Shown here piece by piece: positions 52,263 through 61,017 of a DNA stretch of 64,000 nt. The notes under the pieces are model-generated. The model saw only the letters and a program-made list of their open reading frames with translations. It did not search any database and had not been told where the DNA came from. Position numbers and translations under genes: made by a program. The DNA is from Verrucomicrobiales bacterium (lineage in GTDB: Bacteria; Verrucomicrobiota; Verrucomicrobiia; Verrucomicrobiales; DEV007), in assembly GCA_002698785.1 (NCBI GenBank), contig PAAG01000060.1, forward strand, positions 124,001 to 188,000, given 5' to 3'. The first letter of the stretch is position 1. Each line of letters starts with the position of its first letter.

Positions 52263-53837
52263 TCAGGTTTGTTTTGTTAAGCGGGCGATGGTGGATCTGC
52301 GACCGGGACCTTCGGTGGGTTGATCGAGGACTTCGATCTTCACGCTGCAGGAGGCGATGTCTTTCACTTCGTCGGCGGAGAAGCTGTGGTTCTTTCTCAA
52401 ATGACGTAGTGTCAGGGTGTGTTCGGGCGCGGTCTTCAGGATCTCGATGAGGCGTTGTTCGCGATCGGCTTTCAGGGCGGCTCGCTTGGCTTGCAGCAGG
52501 TGGAGTGCCTCGCCAGCAAACCAGTGGGTGAGACGTATGGCATTCTCTGCGGTCTTTCTCCTCACCGGCTTCTGGTCGGCATAGCGTCCGTGCTCGGCAA
52601 TGTGGAGGATGAGGGTGATCTTCCACGCCATCTCTGGCCAGCGGGAGACAAAGGGCTTCACGTCGTAGAGGACTCCTCCCTCGCTGCGGTGGCGGCGGTT
52701 CTCATTGTCGTAGTAGCGAAGTAGCTCGGAGGCTTCGTGCCCTACCTGAAGCATGATGGGAGCTTCCTCCCGGTCGTGGTAGTGCTCGATGAGGGTCGTG
52801 ATCTGCTCGCGCCAGTCTTCCTTCATTTCTTCGGAGAAGATGGGCATCTGTTCCGGGATGAGGGCTGGCTGGGCGCGTGTGTCGAAGAAGAGAAAGCGCG
52901 GCAGGAATCCGCTGTCGATCTTTTCTTCCTCTTCGAGCATGGAGTGAAAGCAGTCGGGCTGGATCATCCAGAGGACGGAGAGGCACGGGCGCTTCAGGTG
53001 GTAGAGGTCGTGGCCTTTGCGGTTCACCTTGCTGGTCGATCCGGAGAAGCCCGCGCAATACAAGTCGACATCGGAGTCTCCCTGCCCATAGCGACCGTCC
53101 ACGATGTCGAGGATGCCCCGCGCCTCGGAAGAGAGGGAAATAAGTGCCTCGCCGGGTTGGTTTGCCAGGGACATGCTGAGCATCTCGCGAGTGACGTTGC
53201 CACAGGTGAGCTCGGGTTCCTTTCTAAGCTCGGCTTCGAGCTCTGCCTTTTCGTGTTCCAGCAGGTAGAGTTCTTCTTTCTGGTCGGGATCGAGAAAGGA
53301 GGTCTTGCTGTGCTTGCGGTCGAAGTCCTTTCGCTGTTTCTCGATGCGTTGGATGTCGCTGAGCAGACGGGGACGCACTTCGAGTTTCCACGTGTCGTGG
53401 CGGTCGCGATCGAGTTCGACCAGGGGAAAGGCGGCCAGGCTCATGACGAGGTCTTTTCCTGTGCCGCTGGATGCGATGGGGAGTAGGAAAAGATTTCCCC
53501 TCAGTGGTGCCAGGTAGGTGGGGATCTCGACACCGGCGCCCAGAGATCCTGACAAGATACCGAGAACGGTCGCTCCCGCGAGTGACTCGGGCACGAGGGC
53601 CACGCGTGTGATCTCCCGGATGTAGTCCGCAACCGGTCCGGGAAAGGCATCGGTCGGGAACGCTACGGTGGGTAATGTGTCGGGGGAGTCGACCTCCTCA
53701 ACGTTTTCGTTTTCCACCGCAGGCCTGCCCCCAAAACCCCCAAAATCGTCAAAAAGGGTCGATTTCGGGGTTTTTGGGGATTTTGGGGGTGGATTCTCCG
53801 CCGCAAAATAGGTGATGTGACGTCCGTTTTGTATCAT
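52263..53837 (-). CDS. DUF3987-type replication/helicase-like protein of a mobile element
   Basis: The 524-residue protein has a P-loop-like LLPIASSGTGKDLVM and the block EMLSMSLANQPGEALISLSSEARGILDIV, characteristic of DUF3987 proteins, which accompany primases in integrated plasmids, phages and satellites. A helix-rich C terminus (TLRHLRKNHSFSADEVKDIAS) resembles a winged helix. Residues about 17-37 (PKSPKTPKSTLFDDF and GGFGG) are encoded by repeat B, so the repeat has been taken into the reading frame. Its ATG overlaps the primase stop by four bases. Confidence 0.82.
   Translation of the reverse strand: MIQNGRHITYFAAENPPPKSPKTPKSTLFDDFGGFGGRPAVENENVEEVDSPDTLPTVAFPTDAFPGPVADYIREITRVALVPESLAGATVLGILSGSLGAGVEIPTYLAPLRGNLFLLPIASSGTGKDLVMSLAAFPLVELDRDRHDTWKLEVRPRLLSDIQRIEKQRKDFDRKHSKTSFLDPDQKEELYLLEHEKAELEAELRKEPELTCGNVTREMLSMSLANQPGEALISLSSEARGILDIVDGRYGQGDSDVDLYCAGFSGSTSKVNRKGHDLYHLKRPCLSVLWMIQPDCFHSMLEEEEKIDSGFLPRFLFFDTRAQPALIPEQMPIFSEEMKEDWREQITTLIEHYHDREEAPIMLQVGHEASELLRYYDNENRRHRSEGGVLYDVKPFVSRWPEMAWKITLILHIAEHGRYADQKPVRRKTAENAIRLTHWFAGEALHLLQAKRAALKADREQRLIEILKTAPEHTLTLRHLRKNHSFSADEVKDIASCSVKIEVLDQPTEGPGRRSTIARLTKQT
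53728..53789. repeat. C/G-run inverted repeat B inside the DUF3987 coding region
   Basis: The segment starts with CCCCCAAAACCCCCAAAA and TCGTCAAAA and ends with GGGGATTTTGGGGG, so it is itself a near-palindrome and an inverted copy of repeat A. Read in frame on the minus strand it codes for the Pro/Lys/Thr and Phe/Gly-rich stretch near the N terminus. Confidence 0.75.
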
Positions 53838-54847
53838 AGGAGTATGCTTTCTATCTCGGTTATTTGTTTTTTTGCTAATAAAGTGCAGTCGTTGAGGTCG
53901 GTGACGGGCTGGCCGTCCTCGCGGGTAAGGCCGGGAAAGGTGAAGCCGCTGATCTCGGCGGCGCCGGCGTGGTGGATTTCCTCGGCCCAGCGACAGGCCG
54001 CTGCTTCGCCTCCGCCATCGGGATCGGCGTGGGGATAGAGTTTCACCTGCCGTCCGGCGAAGTGCCGAAGCGATTCGGGGTGCAGGTGGTGGTTCTCTCG
54101 CCCTAACATAGCCACGGGAAGCGCATCCATCGCGTGCATGGTGTAGAGAAAGTGGTAGGCGGCGAGGAGATCGGGACCGCCCTCGACGACCATGATCTTT
54201 TTGAAGAGGTGCGGCTTTGTGTGGAGCGGGCGTAGGCCGACGGGCCAGCTCTTGTCGCTGCCGTATAGGGTGTGGGCCTTGCGCTGGGGGAGCTTCTCCG
54301 TTTTGGGAAAGGGCTGGCCGTCCATGCGGCGGGCCTCAGCGACACGGCGGCTCTCGTCGATCACGATCCAGCAGGGAAAGCGGTGCACCGTCCCGAAGCG
54401 CAGCACACCCATCTCCACGGCGAGATCGACCGAGCACACATCGAGGTGGCGAATGTCTGCCACAGCCTGCCAGTCGTCTACCGTTCCTCGGCGCAGGTCG
54501 GTAGGGAGGTGGAGTCGTTTCTTTTTCTCGCTGGGGGCTGTGTCAGGGGGAGAAAGGGGCTGACCGCCAGCCATCTCCACAAAACGCTTTGTCGCGTCCT
54601 GCTGGGAAAGGTCGAGGAAATGCTGGAGCAGGGTGATGCCGTCGCCCTTCATGCCGCAGGCGTGGCATTTGTAGCCGGTGAGCCGGTAGCAGAAGCTCAT
54701 CGAGGGATGGCGGTCGCCATTGTTGTGGCGGTCGGGCCACCAGCAGGTGAAGGCTTTGCCGTCGCGGTCGGGAATGGGACCGGGGAGTCCCAGTCGCCGC
54801 GCCAGCTCAGGAAGGGGGAGGCGGGCTTTGGCTTCGGTGATCGTCAT
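53834..54847 (-). CDS. CHC2-type primase with Toprim-like domain
   Basis: The 337-residue protein has a DnaG-like zinc domain: CWWPDRH, then DRHPSMSF, then YKCHACGMKGDGITL. A Toprim fold follows with MVVEGGPDLLAAY (catalytic Glu) and PHADPDGGGEAA (Asp-x-Asp). It should make RNA primers for replication of the element. Overlap with the DUF3987 gene and the order primase then helicase-like protein match replication modules of satellites. No integrase or capsid gene is near. Confidence 0.88.
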   Translation of the reverse strand: MTITEAKARLPLPELARRLGLPGPIPDRDGKAFTCWWPDRHNNGDRHPSMSFCYRLTGYKCHACGMKGDGITLLQHFLDLSQQDATKRFVEMAGGQPLSPPDTAPSEKKKRLHLPTDLRRGTVDDWQAVADIRHLDVCSVDLAVEMGVLRFGTVHRFPCWIVIDESRRVAEARRMDGQPFPKTEKLPQRKAHTLYGSDKSWPVGLRPLHTKPHLFKKIMVVEGGPDLLAAYHFLYTMHAMDALPVAMLGRENHHLHPESLRHFAGRQVKLYPHADPDGGGEAAACRWAEEIHHAGAAEISGFTFPGLTREDGQPVTDLNDCTLLAKKQITEIESILL

Positions 54848-54856
54848 GGGAAGTCG

Positions 54857-54904
54857 GTGACTGACATTGTCACAATCTCACTTCCCCGAATTTATTGGAT
54901 TATA
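54857..54904 (-). promoter_or_regulatory. Probable promoter and palindrome before the primase operon
   Basis: A consensus -10 TATAAT on the minus strand (54899-54904) lies about 50 bases upstream of the primase ATG. Between them GTGACTGACATTGTCAC (54857-54873) forms a dyad with GTGAC/GTCAC arms, in a repressor position. No good -35 box was found. Confidence 0.42.
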
Positions 54905-55202
54905 GGTGTGATGGCAAGAAATAAAATATACGCAGGTGTAATATACCAATGGTGGAGGAGGTAGAATGTAGGAGTTAGGAGATGGAATGGAGTTAGTTCG
55001 GAAGCCACCAAGGAGGAACGGCTTTCCAGCCGTTCGCGGAAGAAAAGAAACGTAGAACCGACCTCCCGGTCCGTTTGGCGAAAGCCCTGCCCAGAGCCAA
55101 CCCGCCGACAGATCCAGACGAGAAAACGGACTGGGAAGTCCGTTCTACGGGATGGCATGTTTGAGTGGGGGAGGAGGAGGGGTGGAGGAACGCAGGCGCT
55201 AT
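54905..55202. repeat. Three short hairpin repeats in a gene-free stretch
   Basis: Three related palindromes occur: GAACGGCTTTCCAGCCGTTC (55016-55035), AACCGACCTCCCGGTCCGTT (55056-55075, one mismatch) and AACGGACTGGGAAGTCCGTT (55125-55144). All follow AACGGnCT-NNNN-AGnCCGTT. They look like REP-type dispersed hairpins. No gene is seen here. Confidence 0.7.
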
Positions 55203-55324
55203 GGCTCTGCATCAAAGCCTAACTGCTTCGTGTTAATTCGTTACATTCGTGAAGCGAACGCAGTGAGCGCATTCGTGTTAAAACGGAAAGTGAACACGAA
55301 TGGCCACGAAACAGGGCTTCTGCC
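55203..55324. repeat. Copy R1 of the 128-bp repeat
   Basis: A copy starts with GGCTCTGCATCAAAGCCT, passes AGCGAACGCAGTGAGCGCAT and ends near ACGAATGGCCACGAAACAGG. It is separated from copies R2/R3 by the broken GxxExxY gene. Confidence 0.8.
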
Positions 55325-55414
55325 TGCTATAGCTCTGTGGCAGAGCCTAACAGTATCGTGCGAACCGTGTCGATTCGGGTTGAAAGTAACTAATGTCGCA
55401 CATACCTACAGCGC

Positions 55415-55777
55415 ATGGACAATTTCAGAGACGGGACCTACGAGATTATAGGCTGTGCGATGCATGTTCATCGGTCGATCGGTTCGGGGCTTCGAGAAAA
55501 GCCTTATGAGAATGCGATGATGATTGCTCTTCGGAAAGCTGGAATTCCTGCTACACAGCGACGCGCTTACCCGATCACTTATTAGGGCTCGGTCGTGGGT
55601 GATTGTATTCCCGATATCACGGCGGGCGATGTCTTGCTTGAATTAATGTCAGTCGAATCGGTCGGCGAGTCTGAGCGAGCACAAATGCTCAATTACTTGC
55701 GCATTGCGAATAAGGAAGTCGGATTGGTAATCAATTTTCGGAATGCGAAAATTGAGTTCGAACGACTCGTTCGTTGA
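55415..55777 (+). pseudogene. GxxExxY-family gene interrupted by an in-frame TAG
   Basis: From ATG 55415 the frame reads DGTYEIIGCAMHVHRSIGSG, LREKPYENAMMIALRKAG and YPITY, then TAG at 55583-55585, then continues without frameshift as GDCIPDITAGDVL, ERAQMLNYLRIANKEVG and INFRNAKIEFERLV to the stop at 55775. This is the full family, with Gly-x-x-Glu-x-x-Tyr in GLREKPY. The family resembles PD-(D/E)XK nucleases and has no clear function. A single stop points to a recent inactivation (or readthrough). Flanked by repeats R1 and R2. Confidence 0.82.
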
Positions 55778-55834
55778 TGTGATTCGATTTCTGTGAGAAA
55801 CGAATTGCCACGAAACAGGTCTTCTGCTTTCCGG

Positions 55835-56087
55835 GGCTCTGCATCAAAGCCTATCCACTTCGTGCTAATTCATTTCATTCGTGAAGCGAACGCAGTGAGC
55901 GCATTCGTGTTAGAACAGAAAAAGAACACGAATGGCCACGAAACAGGGCTTCTACTTTCCGGGGCTCTGCATCAAAGCCTATCTGTTTCGTGCTAATTCA
56001 TTTCATTCGTGGAGCGAACGTAGTGAGCGCATTCGTGTTAAAGAAGCAGAAGAACACGAATGGCCACGAAACAGGGCTTTTGCCCAC
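55835..56087. repeat. Tandem copies R2 and R3 of the 128-bp repeat
   Basis: R2 (55835-55962) and R3 (55963-56087) are head to tail with a period of 128 bases and few differences, for example GTGAAGCGAACGCAGTGAGC versus GTGGAGCGAACGTAGTGAGC. The end of a further copy (ATTGCCACGAAACAGGTCTTC, 55804 on) precedes R2. Apparent open frames in them are shared by all copies and are taken as shadows. Confidence 0.82.
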
Positions 56088-56103
56088 TCTGTTCCTCCCC
56101 ACG

Positions 56104-57555
56104 TTACACCCCCAGATCATTCGCCCGCACCTCTGCCAGCTTCGCATCCATCCTCTCGCGAAACTCTTTCACTAGGTCGGCATACTCGGGATCTTTGGCG
56201 AGGTTGGTGTATCCGTCAGGGTCTTTTTTGACGTCGAAGAGTTCGATGCCTTTGGAGGCGTCTTCTTCATACTGCATGTAGGCGTAGTCGTGGGTGCGGA
56301 GGAGGAAGCCTTTGCGCATGGGGGCCACGCTGAAGGCGGCGTCGCGGACTTCGACGGTGGGATCGTCGAGCAGGGGCGAGATGTCTTTTCCCTGGAGGCG
56401 GCTCTGCTCGGGCAGGCCACAGAGGTTCGACAGGGTGGGGTAGAGGTCTAACAATTCCACCAACGAATCGGAAACGGCAGGCTCTTTTCCGGGAACGGAG
56501 ATGATGAGGGGAACGCCGGAGGATTCGTCACGCAGACTCACCTTGGCCCAGAAGTCGTGCTCGCCGAGGTGATACCCGTGGTCGCTGGTAAAGATGATGA
56601 TGGTTTCGTCTGCGATGCCGGCTTCCTCGAGGGCGTCGAGCACTTTGCCGACCTGGGCATCCATGAAGGCGACGGAGGCATAGTAGCCGCCGACGGCTTT
56701 CTTCTGGCGACGGATGTCCATCTTCATGTTCTCGCTGGTCTTGTAGTTGATGCCTGGCTTGGGGATGTCGTCCCAGTCGCCTTCGATCTTGGGCGGGAGC
56801 TCGTTTTTGTCGTAGGGCTTGAAGGGCGGATAGTATTTCCGAGGGGCGACGAAGGGAACGTGCGGGCGGACAAATCCGACGCCGAGCCAGAAGCGTTCGT
56901 CTTTGTGTTTCCCGATCAGCTCGACGGCTTTCTTCGCGGTTTTGCCATCGGAGTGGACGAGGTCGTCTCCATCTGCTTCGACGACGACAAAGGTATTGCC
57001 CCCTACGACGGGTTTCTTCCCGGCAGGATTTCCTTCGAGCGTTTCGCCATCGCCTTTGGCTTTCCATTCGGGGCCGGGGCTGTTGTAGCGTTCGGTCCAG
57101 GAGTGTTCGTCGTCGGAGCCGTTGTAGTCGCCGTATTTGTCTTTGTCGATGTCGTATTCGACTCCACCGGGCACGCCCATGTGGAAGATCTTGCTGACTC
57201 TCGCGGCGTAGTAGCCGTTGTTTTTAAAGTGCTGGGACCACGTGGCCCGGTCGCCGATCTGGGGACGTGGATTGTTGTAGCCGAGGACGCCGGTGGCGTG
57301 CGGGTAGTAGCCAGACATGAAGGAGGCACGCGAGGGCCCGCAGTAGGTGCCCTGGCAATACGCTCGGGTAAAGCGGGTGCCTCGTGCGGCGATGCGATCG
57401 ATATTGGGTGTCTGGCAGGCTTCGTTCCCGTAGCAGGAAAGCGCTGTATAGGTGAGGTCGTCGGAGATGATAAACAGGACGTTGTATTTTCCCTCTTCGG
57501 CCCGGAGCGACGGGATGGTGAGAAAAAGCGCGAGCAGCAGGGTGAGAAATCGCAT
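56104..57555 (-). CDS. Secreted type I sulfatase (iduronate-2-sulfatase-like)
   Basis: The 483-residue protein has a signal peptide (MRFLTLLLALFLTIPSLRAE), YNVLFIISDDL with metal-binding Asp pair, the full formylglycine motif CGPSRASFMSG, HVPFVAPRKYY and TSDHGYHLGEHDFWAK with the second metal site. The layout is that of iduronate-2-sulfatase-type S1 sulfatases. Unlike the sulfatase at 31329 it has the normal C-x-P-x-R. Substrate is not known; sulfated marine polysaccharides are plausible. Confidence 0.92.
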   Translation of the reverse strand: MRFLTLLLALFLTIPSLRAEEGKYNVLFIISDDLTYTALSCYGNEACQTPNIDRIAARGTRFTRAYCQGTYCGPSRASFMSGYYPHATGVLGYNNPRPQIGDRATWSQHFKNNGYYAARVSKIFHMGVPGGVEYDIDKDKYGDYNGSDDEHSWTERYNSPGPEWKAKGDGETLEGNPAGKKPVVGGNTFVVVEADGDDLVHSDGKTAKKAVELIGKHKDERFWLGVGFVRPHVPFVAPRKYYPPFKPYDKNELPPKIEGDWDDIPKPGINYKTSENMKMDIRRQKKAVGGYYASVAFMDAQVGKVLDALEEAGIADETIIIFTSDHGYHLGEHDFWAKVSLRDESSGVPLIISVPGKEPAVSDSLVELLDLYPTLSNLCGLPEQSRLQGKDISPLLDDPTVEVRDAAFSVAPMRKGFLLRTHDYAYMQYEEDASKGIELFDVKKDPDGYTNLAKDPEYADLVKEFRERMDAKLAEVRANDLGV

Positions 57556-57678
57556 GTGTCCCTTTTACCGTCCCGGCCCGATGGCCTCAAGGTCGGCACT
57601 GTACGTGGTTGCGGAAGAGGGGTTGAAATTATGTGAGGATTGGCGGTTATTTGCAGGATTCTCCCCCTGTAAAAGATC

Positions 57679-59478
57679 ATGCCAGTTATCCCTGCCTCCG
57701 AAGCGAAGAGTGAATACGACGTTATTATTGTTGGATCCGGAGCGGGAGGCGGGCAGATGGCCTACACGCTCACGCTGGCCGGCGTAAAGTGCCTGATGCT
57801 GGAGGCGGGGCGCGATTACGATCCTGTCGCGGAGACGCCGATGTTTCACACCGGGGCACAGGCTCCGCTCGGTGGCACCAGCACACCTGAGAAGCCATTC
57901 GGCTTTCACGACGCCACGATCGACGGCGGATGGGAGGTCCCTGGAGAGCCTTACACTCAGGCGAATGAGGATCCGAATGACCAGTTCATGTGGTGGCGGG
58001 CTCGCATGCTCGGCGGACGCACGAACCACTGGGGCCGCATCAGCCTGCGGAATGGACCCTACGATTTCAAACCAAAGTCTCGCGATGGTCTCGGCTTCGA
58101 CTGGCCGGTCACGTATGATGAGATCGATCCCTACTACACGAAGGTCGAGCGCCTCATCGGTGTCTACGGCACGAACGAGGGTCTCGAGAATACTCCGGAC
58201 TCTCCTGATGGTGTTTTGCAGCCGCCTCCGAAGGGTCGTATCGGCGACCTCCTTTCTCAAAAGGCGGGGAAAAAGATCGGCGTTCCTATCGTTCCCATCC
58301 ACCGTGCTGTCCTGACAAAGCCGCAGGATGCGGACACGCTGCCGGGTCTACTTCACCCCGATAATGAGGACGCGCAGAAATACGTGGCCGATTCCATGCG
58401 CTCACGGGCGGCTTGTTTCTGGGCGACGGCATGTGGACGCGGGTGCAGCATCCGTGCGAACTACCAGAGTACGACGGTTCACCTGCCACCGGCTCTCGCA
58501 ACGGGGAACCTCGACATCATTCCCGATGCACACGCTCGCGAGGTGATCGTGAACGACGAAGGCAAGGCAACGGGCGTCCTTTTCATCGACAAGAACACGG
58601 GCAAAGAGGAGCGGGTAAAAGGCAAGACCGTCGTCCTCGCCGCGAGCAGTGGAGAGACGGTGCGTATCCTCCTGAACTCGAAGAGCAATCAATTCCCCGA
58701 AGGTCTCGCGAATCGCAGCGGCCTGGTCGGAAAATACATCATGGACACGGTGGGCTCCGATCTTCGCGGTCAGATCCCGGCCCTGGAAAATCTGCCTCCG
58801 CACAATGACGACGGTGCTGGTGGCTCTCACTTTTACGCTCCGTGGTGGCTCTACGGCGACCAGAAGGCGGGCAAGATGGACTTTGCCCGTGGCTACCACA
58901 TCGAGATCGGGGGAACCCGCTCCATGCCTCGCGGAACCAGCCCGGTCCCCGGACAATACCTGAAGGGGCTCTACGGAACGAAGCTGAAAGAAGAGGCGCG
59001 CCGCTACTACGGCTCGTTCATCGGCTTTGCCTGTCGCGGCGAGATGATCCCGAACGAGGGCTCTTTCGCCGAGCTCGATCCCGAGGTAAAAGACAAATGG
59101 GGCATCCCGGTCGTCAAGTGGCACTGGGAGTGGAGCGACCACGAGCTGAATATGTCCGAACATGCCCAGAGGACCTTCGAAGAACTCATCGACGCCATGG
59201 GCGGAACTCCAATGGGCGGCGGTGGAAAGTCGGGCCGCGATACCATTCTCAACGGCGGAAAAGTGATCCACGAAGTCGGCGGTGCCATCATGGGCGACGA
59301 CGCGGAGAAGTCGGTCTGCAACCGCTGGAACCAGACCTGGGATGTGCCGAACCTTTTCCTCTGCGATGGTTCGCCTTTCCCATCGAACGCAGACAAGAAC
59401 CCGACGGAAACGATCATGGCTCTCGCCTGGCGTTGTGCCGATCACCTCATCGAAGAATCCAGAAAGGGGAACCTCTAA
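57679..59478 (+). CDS. GMC-family FAD oxidoreductase (gluconate-dehydrogenase-like large subunit)
   Basis: The 599-residue protein has an N-terminal dinucleotide motif (DVIIVGSGAGGGQMAYTL), WWRARMLGGRTNHWG typical of the bacterial membrane-linked GMC group, and at the C terminus HEVGGAIMGDD and CDGSPFPSNADKNPTETIMALAWR, with His and Asn in the catalytic region. It oxidises a sugar or polyol and hands electrons on. The following gene is its usual small partner. No Tat signal is seen on this subunit, so it probably travels with the Tat-tagged partner. Confidence 0.9.
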   Translation: MPVIPASEAKSEYDVIIVGSGAGGGQMAYTLTLAGVKCLMLEAGRDYDPVAETPMFHTGAQAPLGGTSTPEKPFGFHDATIDGGWEVPGEPYTQANEDPNDQFMWWRARMLGGRTNHWGRISLRNGPYDFKPKSRDGLGFDWPVTYDEIDPYYTKVERLIGVYGTNEGLENTPDSPDGVLQPPPKGRIGDLLSQKAGKKIGVPIVPIHRAVLTKPQDADTLPGLLHPDNEDAQKYVADSMRSRAACFWATACGRGCSIRANYQSTTVHLPPALATGNLDIIPDAHAREVIVNDEGKATGVLFIDKNTGKEERVKGKTVVLAASSGETVRILLNSKSNQFPEGLANRSGLVGKYIMDTVGSDLRGQIPALENLPPHNDDGAGGSHFYAPWWLYGDQKAGKMDFARGYHIEIGGTRSMPRGTSPVPGQYLKGLYGTKLKEEARRYYGSFIGFACRGEMIPNEGSFAELDPEVKDKWGIPVVKWHWEWSDHELNMSEHAQRTFEELIDAMGGTPMGGGGKSGRDTILNGGKVIHEVGGAIMGDDAEKSVCNRWNQTWDVPNLFLCDGSPFPSNADKNPTETIMALAWRCADHLIEESRKGNL

Positions 59479-59492
59479 TCCGAATTTTCACC

Positions 59493-60161
59493 ATGGAATC
59501 CAATATGGAAGACCACAACTCACCCACTTCTTCACGATTGCCACGACGCCAGGTATTGCAGTGGTTTGCGGCAGCCGCTCCGGTCGCAGCAACAGGATTA
59601 CCGGCCCTCAGCCCCGCCCGGACCGCTCCGGCCCTCGGCACGAAAGGCTACGGCACTGACCCGGATTTGATCAAGGAATACAACCCCGGCGACGTGTGGC
59701 CCCTGACCTTCACCGACGACCAGCGCAAGACCGTAACGGCCCTGTCGGACATCGTTTTACCCGCCGATGAATACGGCCCGGCTGCGAGCACCGTTCGCGT
59801 GCACGATTACTTGGACGAGTGGGTCAGCGCGCCTTATCCCAACCAGCAGCGCGACCGCAAAGTATTCATGCCGGGGCTGGAGAAGTTCGAGGCCTGGGTA
59901 AAGGAGAACCACTCCGCACCCTTTGCCGAGCTTTCTGCCGAGCAGCAGACGGCCGTGTGCGAAGCCATCGCCACGGGTAAAGAGAAAAGCCTCAGTGCAT
60001 TCTTCGACAAGTTCGTCATGCTCGCCTGCGGTGCCTATTACTCCACCATGGAAGGCTGGAAAGCCATCGGCTACGTAGGCAACATCGCATCCGTAACCTT
60101 CGACGGCCCACCACCAGAGGTATTGGAAAAAGTAGGCGTCGAGCAGACTGTGGAGAACTAG
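59493..60161 (+). CDS. Gluconate 2-dehydrogenase subunit 3-like protein with Tat signal
   Basis: ATG 59493 gives 222 residues beginning with a twin-arginine leader (PRRQVLQWFAAAAPVAATG). The mature part includes LTFTDDQRKTVTALSDIVLPADEYGPAAS, here named by its pattern LSDIVLPADE, which marks the subunit-3 family. It lies 14 bases behind the GMC gene. A longer frame from 58842 is the shadow of that gene. The cytochrome c subunit of classic three-part enzymes is absent. Confidence 0.88.
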   Translation: MESNMEDHNSPTSSRLPRRQVLQWFAAAAPVAATGLPALSPARTAPALGTKGYGTDPDLIKEYNPGDVWPLTFTDDQRKTVTALSDIVLPADEYGPAASTVRVHDYLDEWVSAPYPNQQRDRKVFMPGLEKFEAWVKENHSAPFAELSAEQQTAVCEAIATGKEKSLSAFFDKFVMLACGAYYSTMEGWKAIGYVGNIASVTFDGPPPEVLEKVGVEQTVEN

Positions 60162-60228
60162 GGGGCGCGCAGCCTCCACACTTCCGCGGTTGCGGAAAAT
60201 CGCCATCTGGTTTACGACATGCGTGCGC

Positions 60229-61017
60229 ATGGGAGAGCCGGTCTTACAGGTAACCGACCTTACGAAGAGGTTCGGGAAAGTGACTTCGGTCGACGGAATT
60301 TCGTTTGAGCTTCCCAAAGGCGAAATCCTCGGCCTGCTCGGTGCCAACGGCGCCGGGAAAACGACGGCAATCAATATGGTCCTCGGGATCATCAGCCCCA
60401 CGGCGGGGCGGGTGGAAGTATTCGGAAAAGAGCTGTCCTCAGCGCGGATTCCAATCCTGAGACGCATGAATTTCTGCAGCACCTACACCCAGCTGCCCGG
60501 TAACCTGCGAGTTTGGCAGAACCTCAAGGTCTTCGGGAAGCTGTATCGCGTGAAAAACCTGATCCAGCGCATCGACGAGGTCCTCGAGATGCTGGAGATT
60601 TCTCACCTCCGCAACCGGGTGACGGGCGAGCTGTCCGCCGGGGAATCGACTCGCCTCAATCTCTGCAAGGCATTGATGAACCGCCCCGAGCTGCTTCTGC
60701 TCGACGAACCCACTGCCAGCCTCGATCCGGACATCGCGGATAAGGTGCGCAAGGTCGTCAGCCGCATCCGGGAAGAGGAAAACACGACCATCCTTTACAC
60801 GTCGCACAACATGCGGGACGTCGAAGAGGTCTGCGATCGCGTCATTTTCATGCACAAAGGGAAGATCCTTTTCGGAGGAACGACCGAAGAGATGCTCCAG
60901 CATTTCGAAGAAGAATCGCTCGAAGATGTCTTTATCCGCGTGGCGCGGGGAGGGGATATCGAGAATCCCCGAGACCTCACGCCTCCGGCGGAAGCTGATA
61001 GAGAGGAGGGCGTATGA
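60229..61017 (+). CDS. ABC exporter ATP-binding protein
   Basis: From ATG 60229 the 262-residue protein has Walker A GANGAGKTT, a Q-loop region (TYTQLPGNLRVWQN), signature LSAGESTRL (LSGGQ variant), Walker B LLLLDEPTASLDPD and H-loop TSHNMRDVEE. A TTG 39 bases earlier also opens the frame. It pairs with the permease that overlaps its stop. Similar pairs export polysaccharides, drugs or hemes; the substrate cannot be read. Confidence 0.93.
   Translation: MGEPVLQVTDLTKRFGKVTSVDGISFELPKGEILGLLGANGAGKTTAINMVLGIISPTAGRVEVFGKELSSARIPILRRMNFCSTYTQLPGNLRVWQNLKVFGKLYRVKNLIQRIDEVLEMLEISHLRNRVTGELSAGESTRLNLCKALMNRPELLLLDEPTASLDPDIADKVRKVVSRIREEENTTILYTSHNMRDVEEVCDRVIFMHKGKILFGGTTEEMLQHFEEESLEDVFIRVARGGDIENPRDLTPPAEADREEGV

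Noticed and set aside
55203-56087. CRISPR array
   Set aside because: Repeat units are about 128 bp, directly adjacent and without short unique spacers; no cas genes are present.
55793-56231. Open frames inside the 128-bp repeats
   Set aside because: The same peptide pattern recurs in each copy because the DNA repeats, not because of selection on protein.
58842-59492. Upstream extension of the subunit-3 gene
   Set aside because: It is the out-of-frame shadow of the GMC oxidoreductase gene; ATG 59493 gives the Tat leader.
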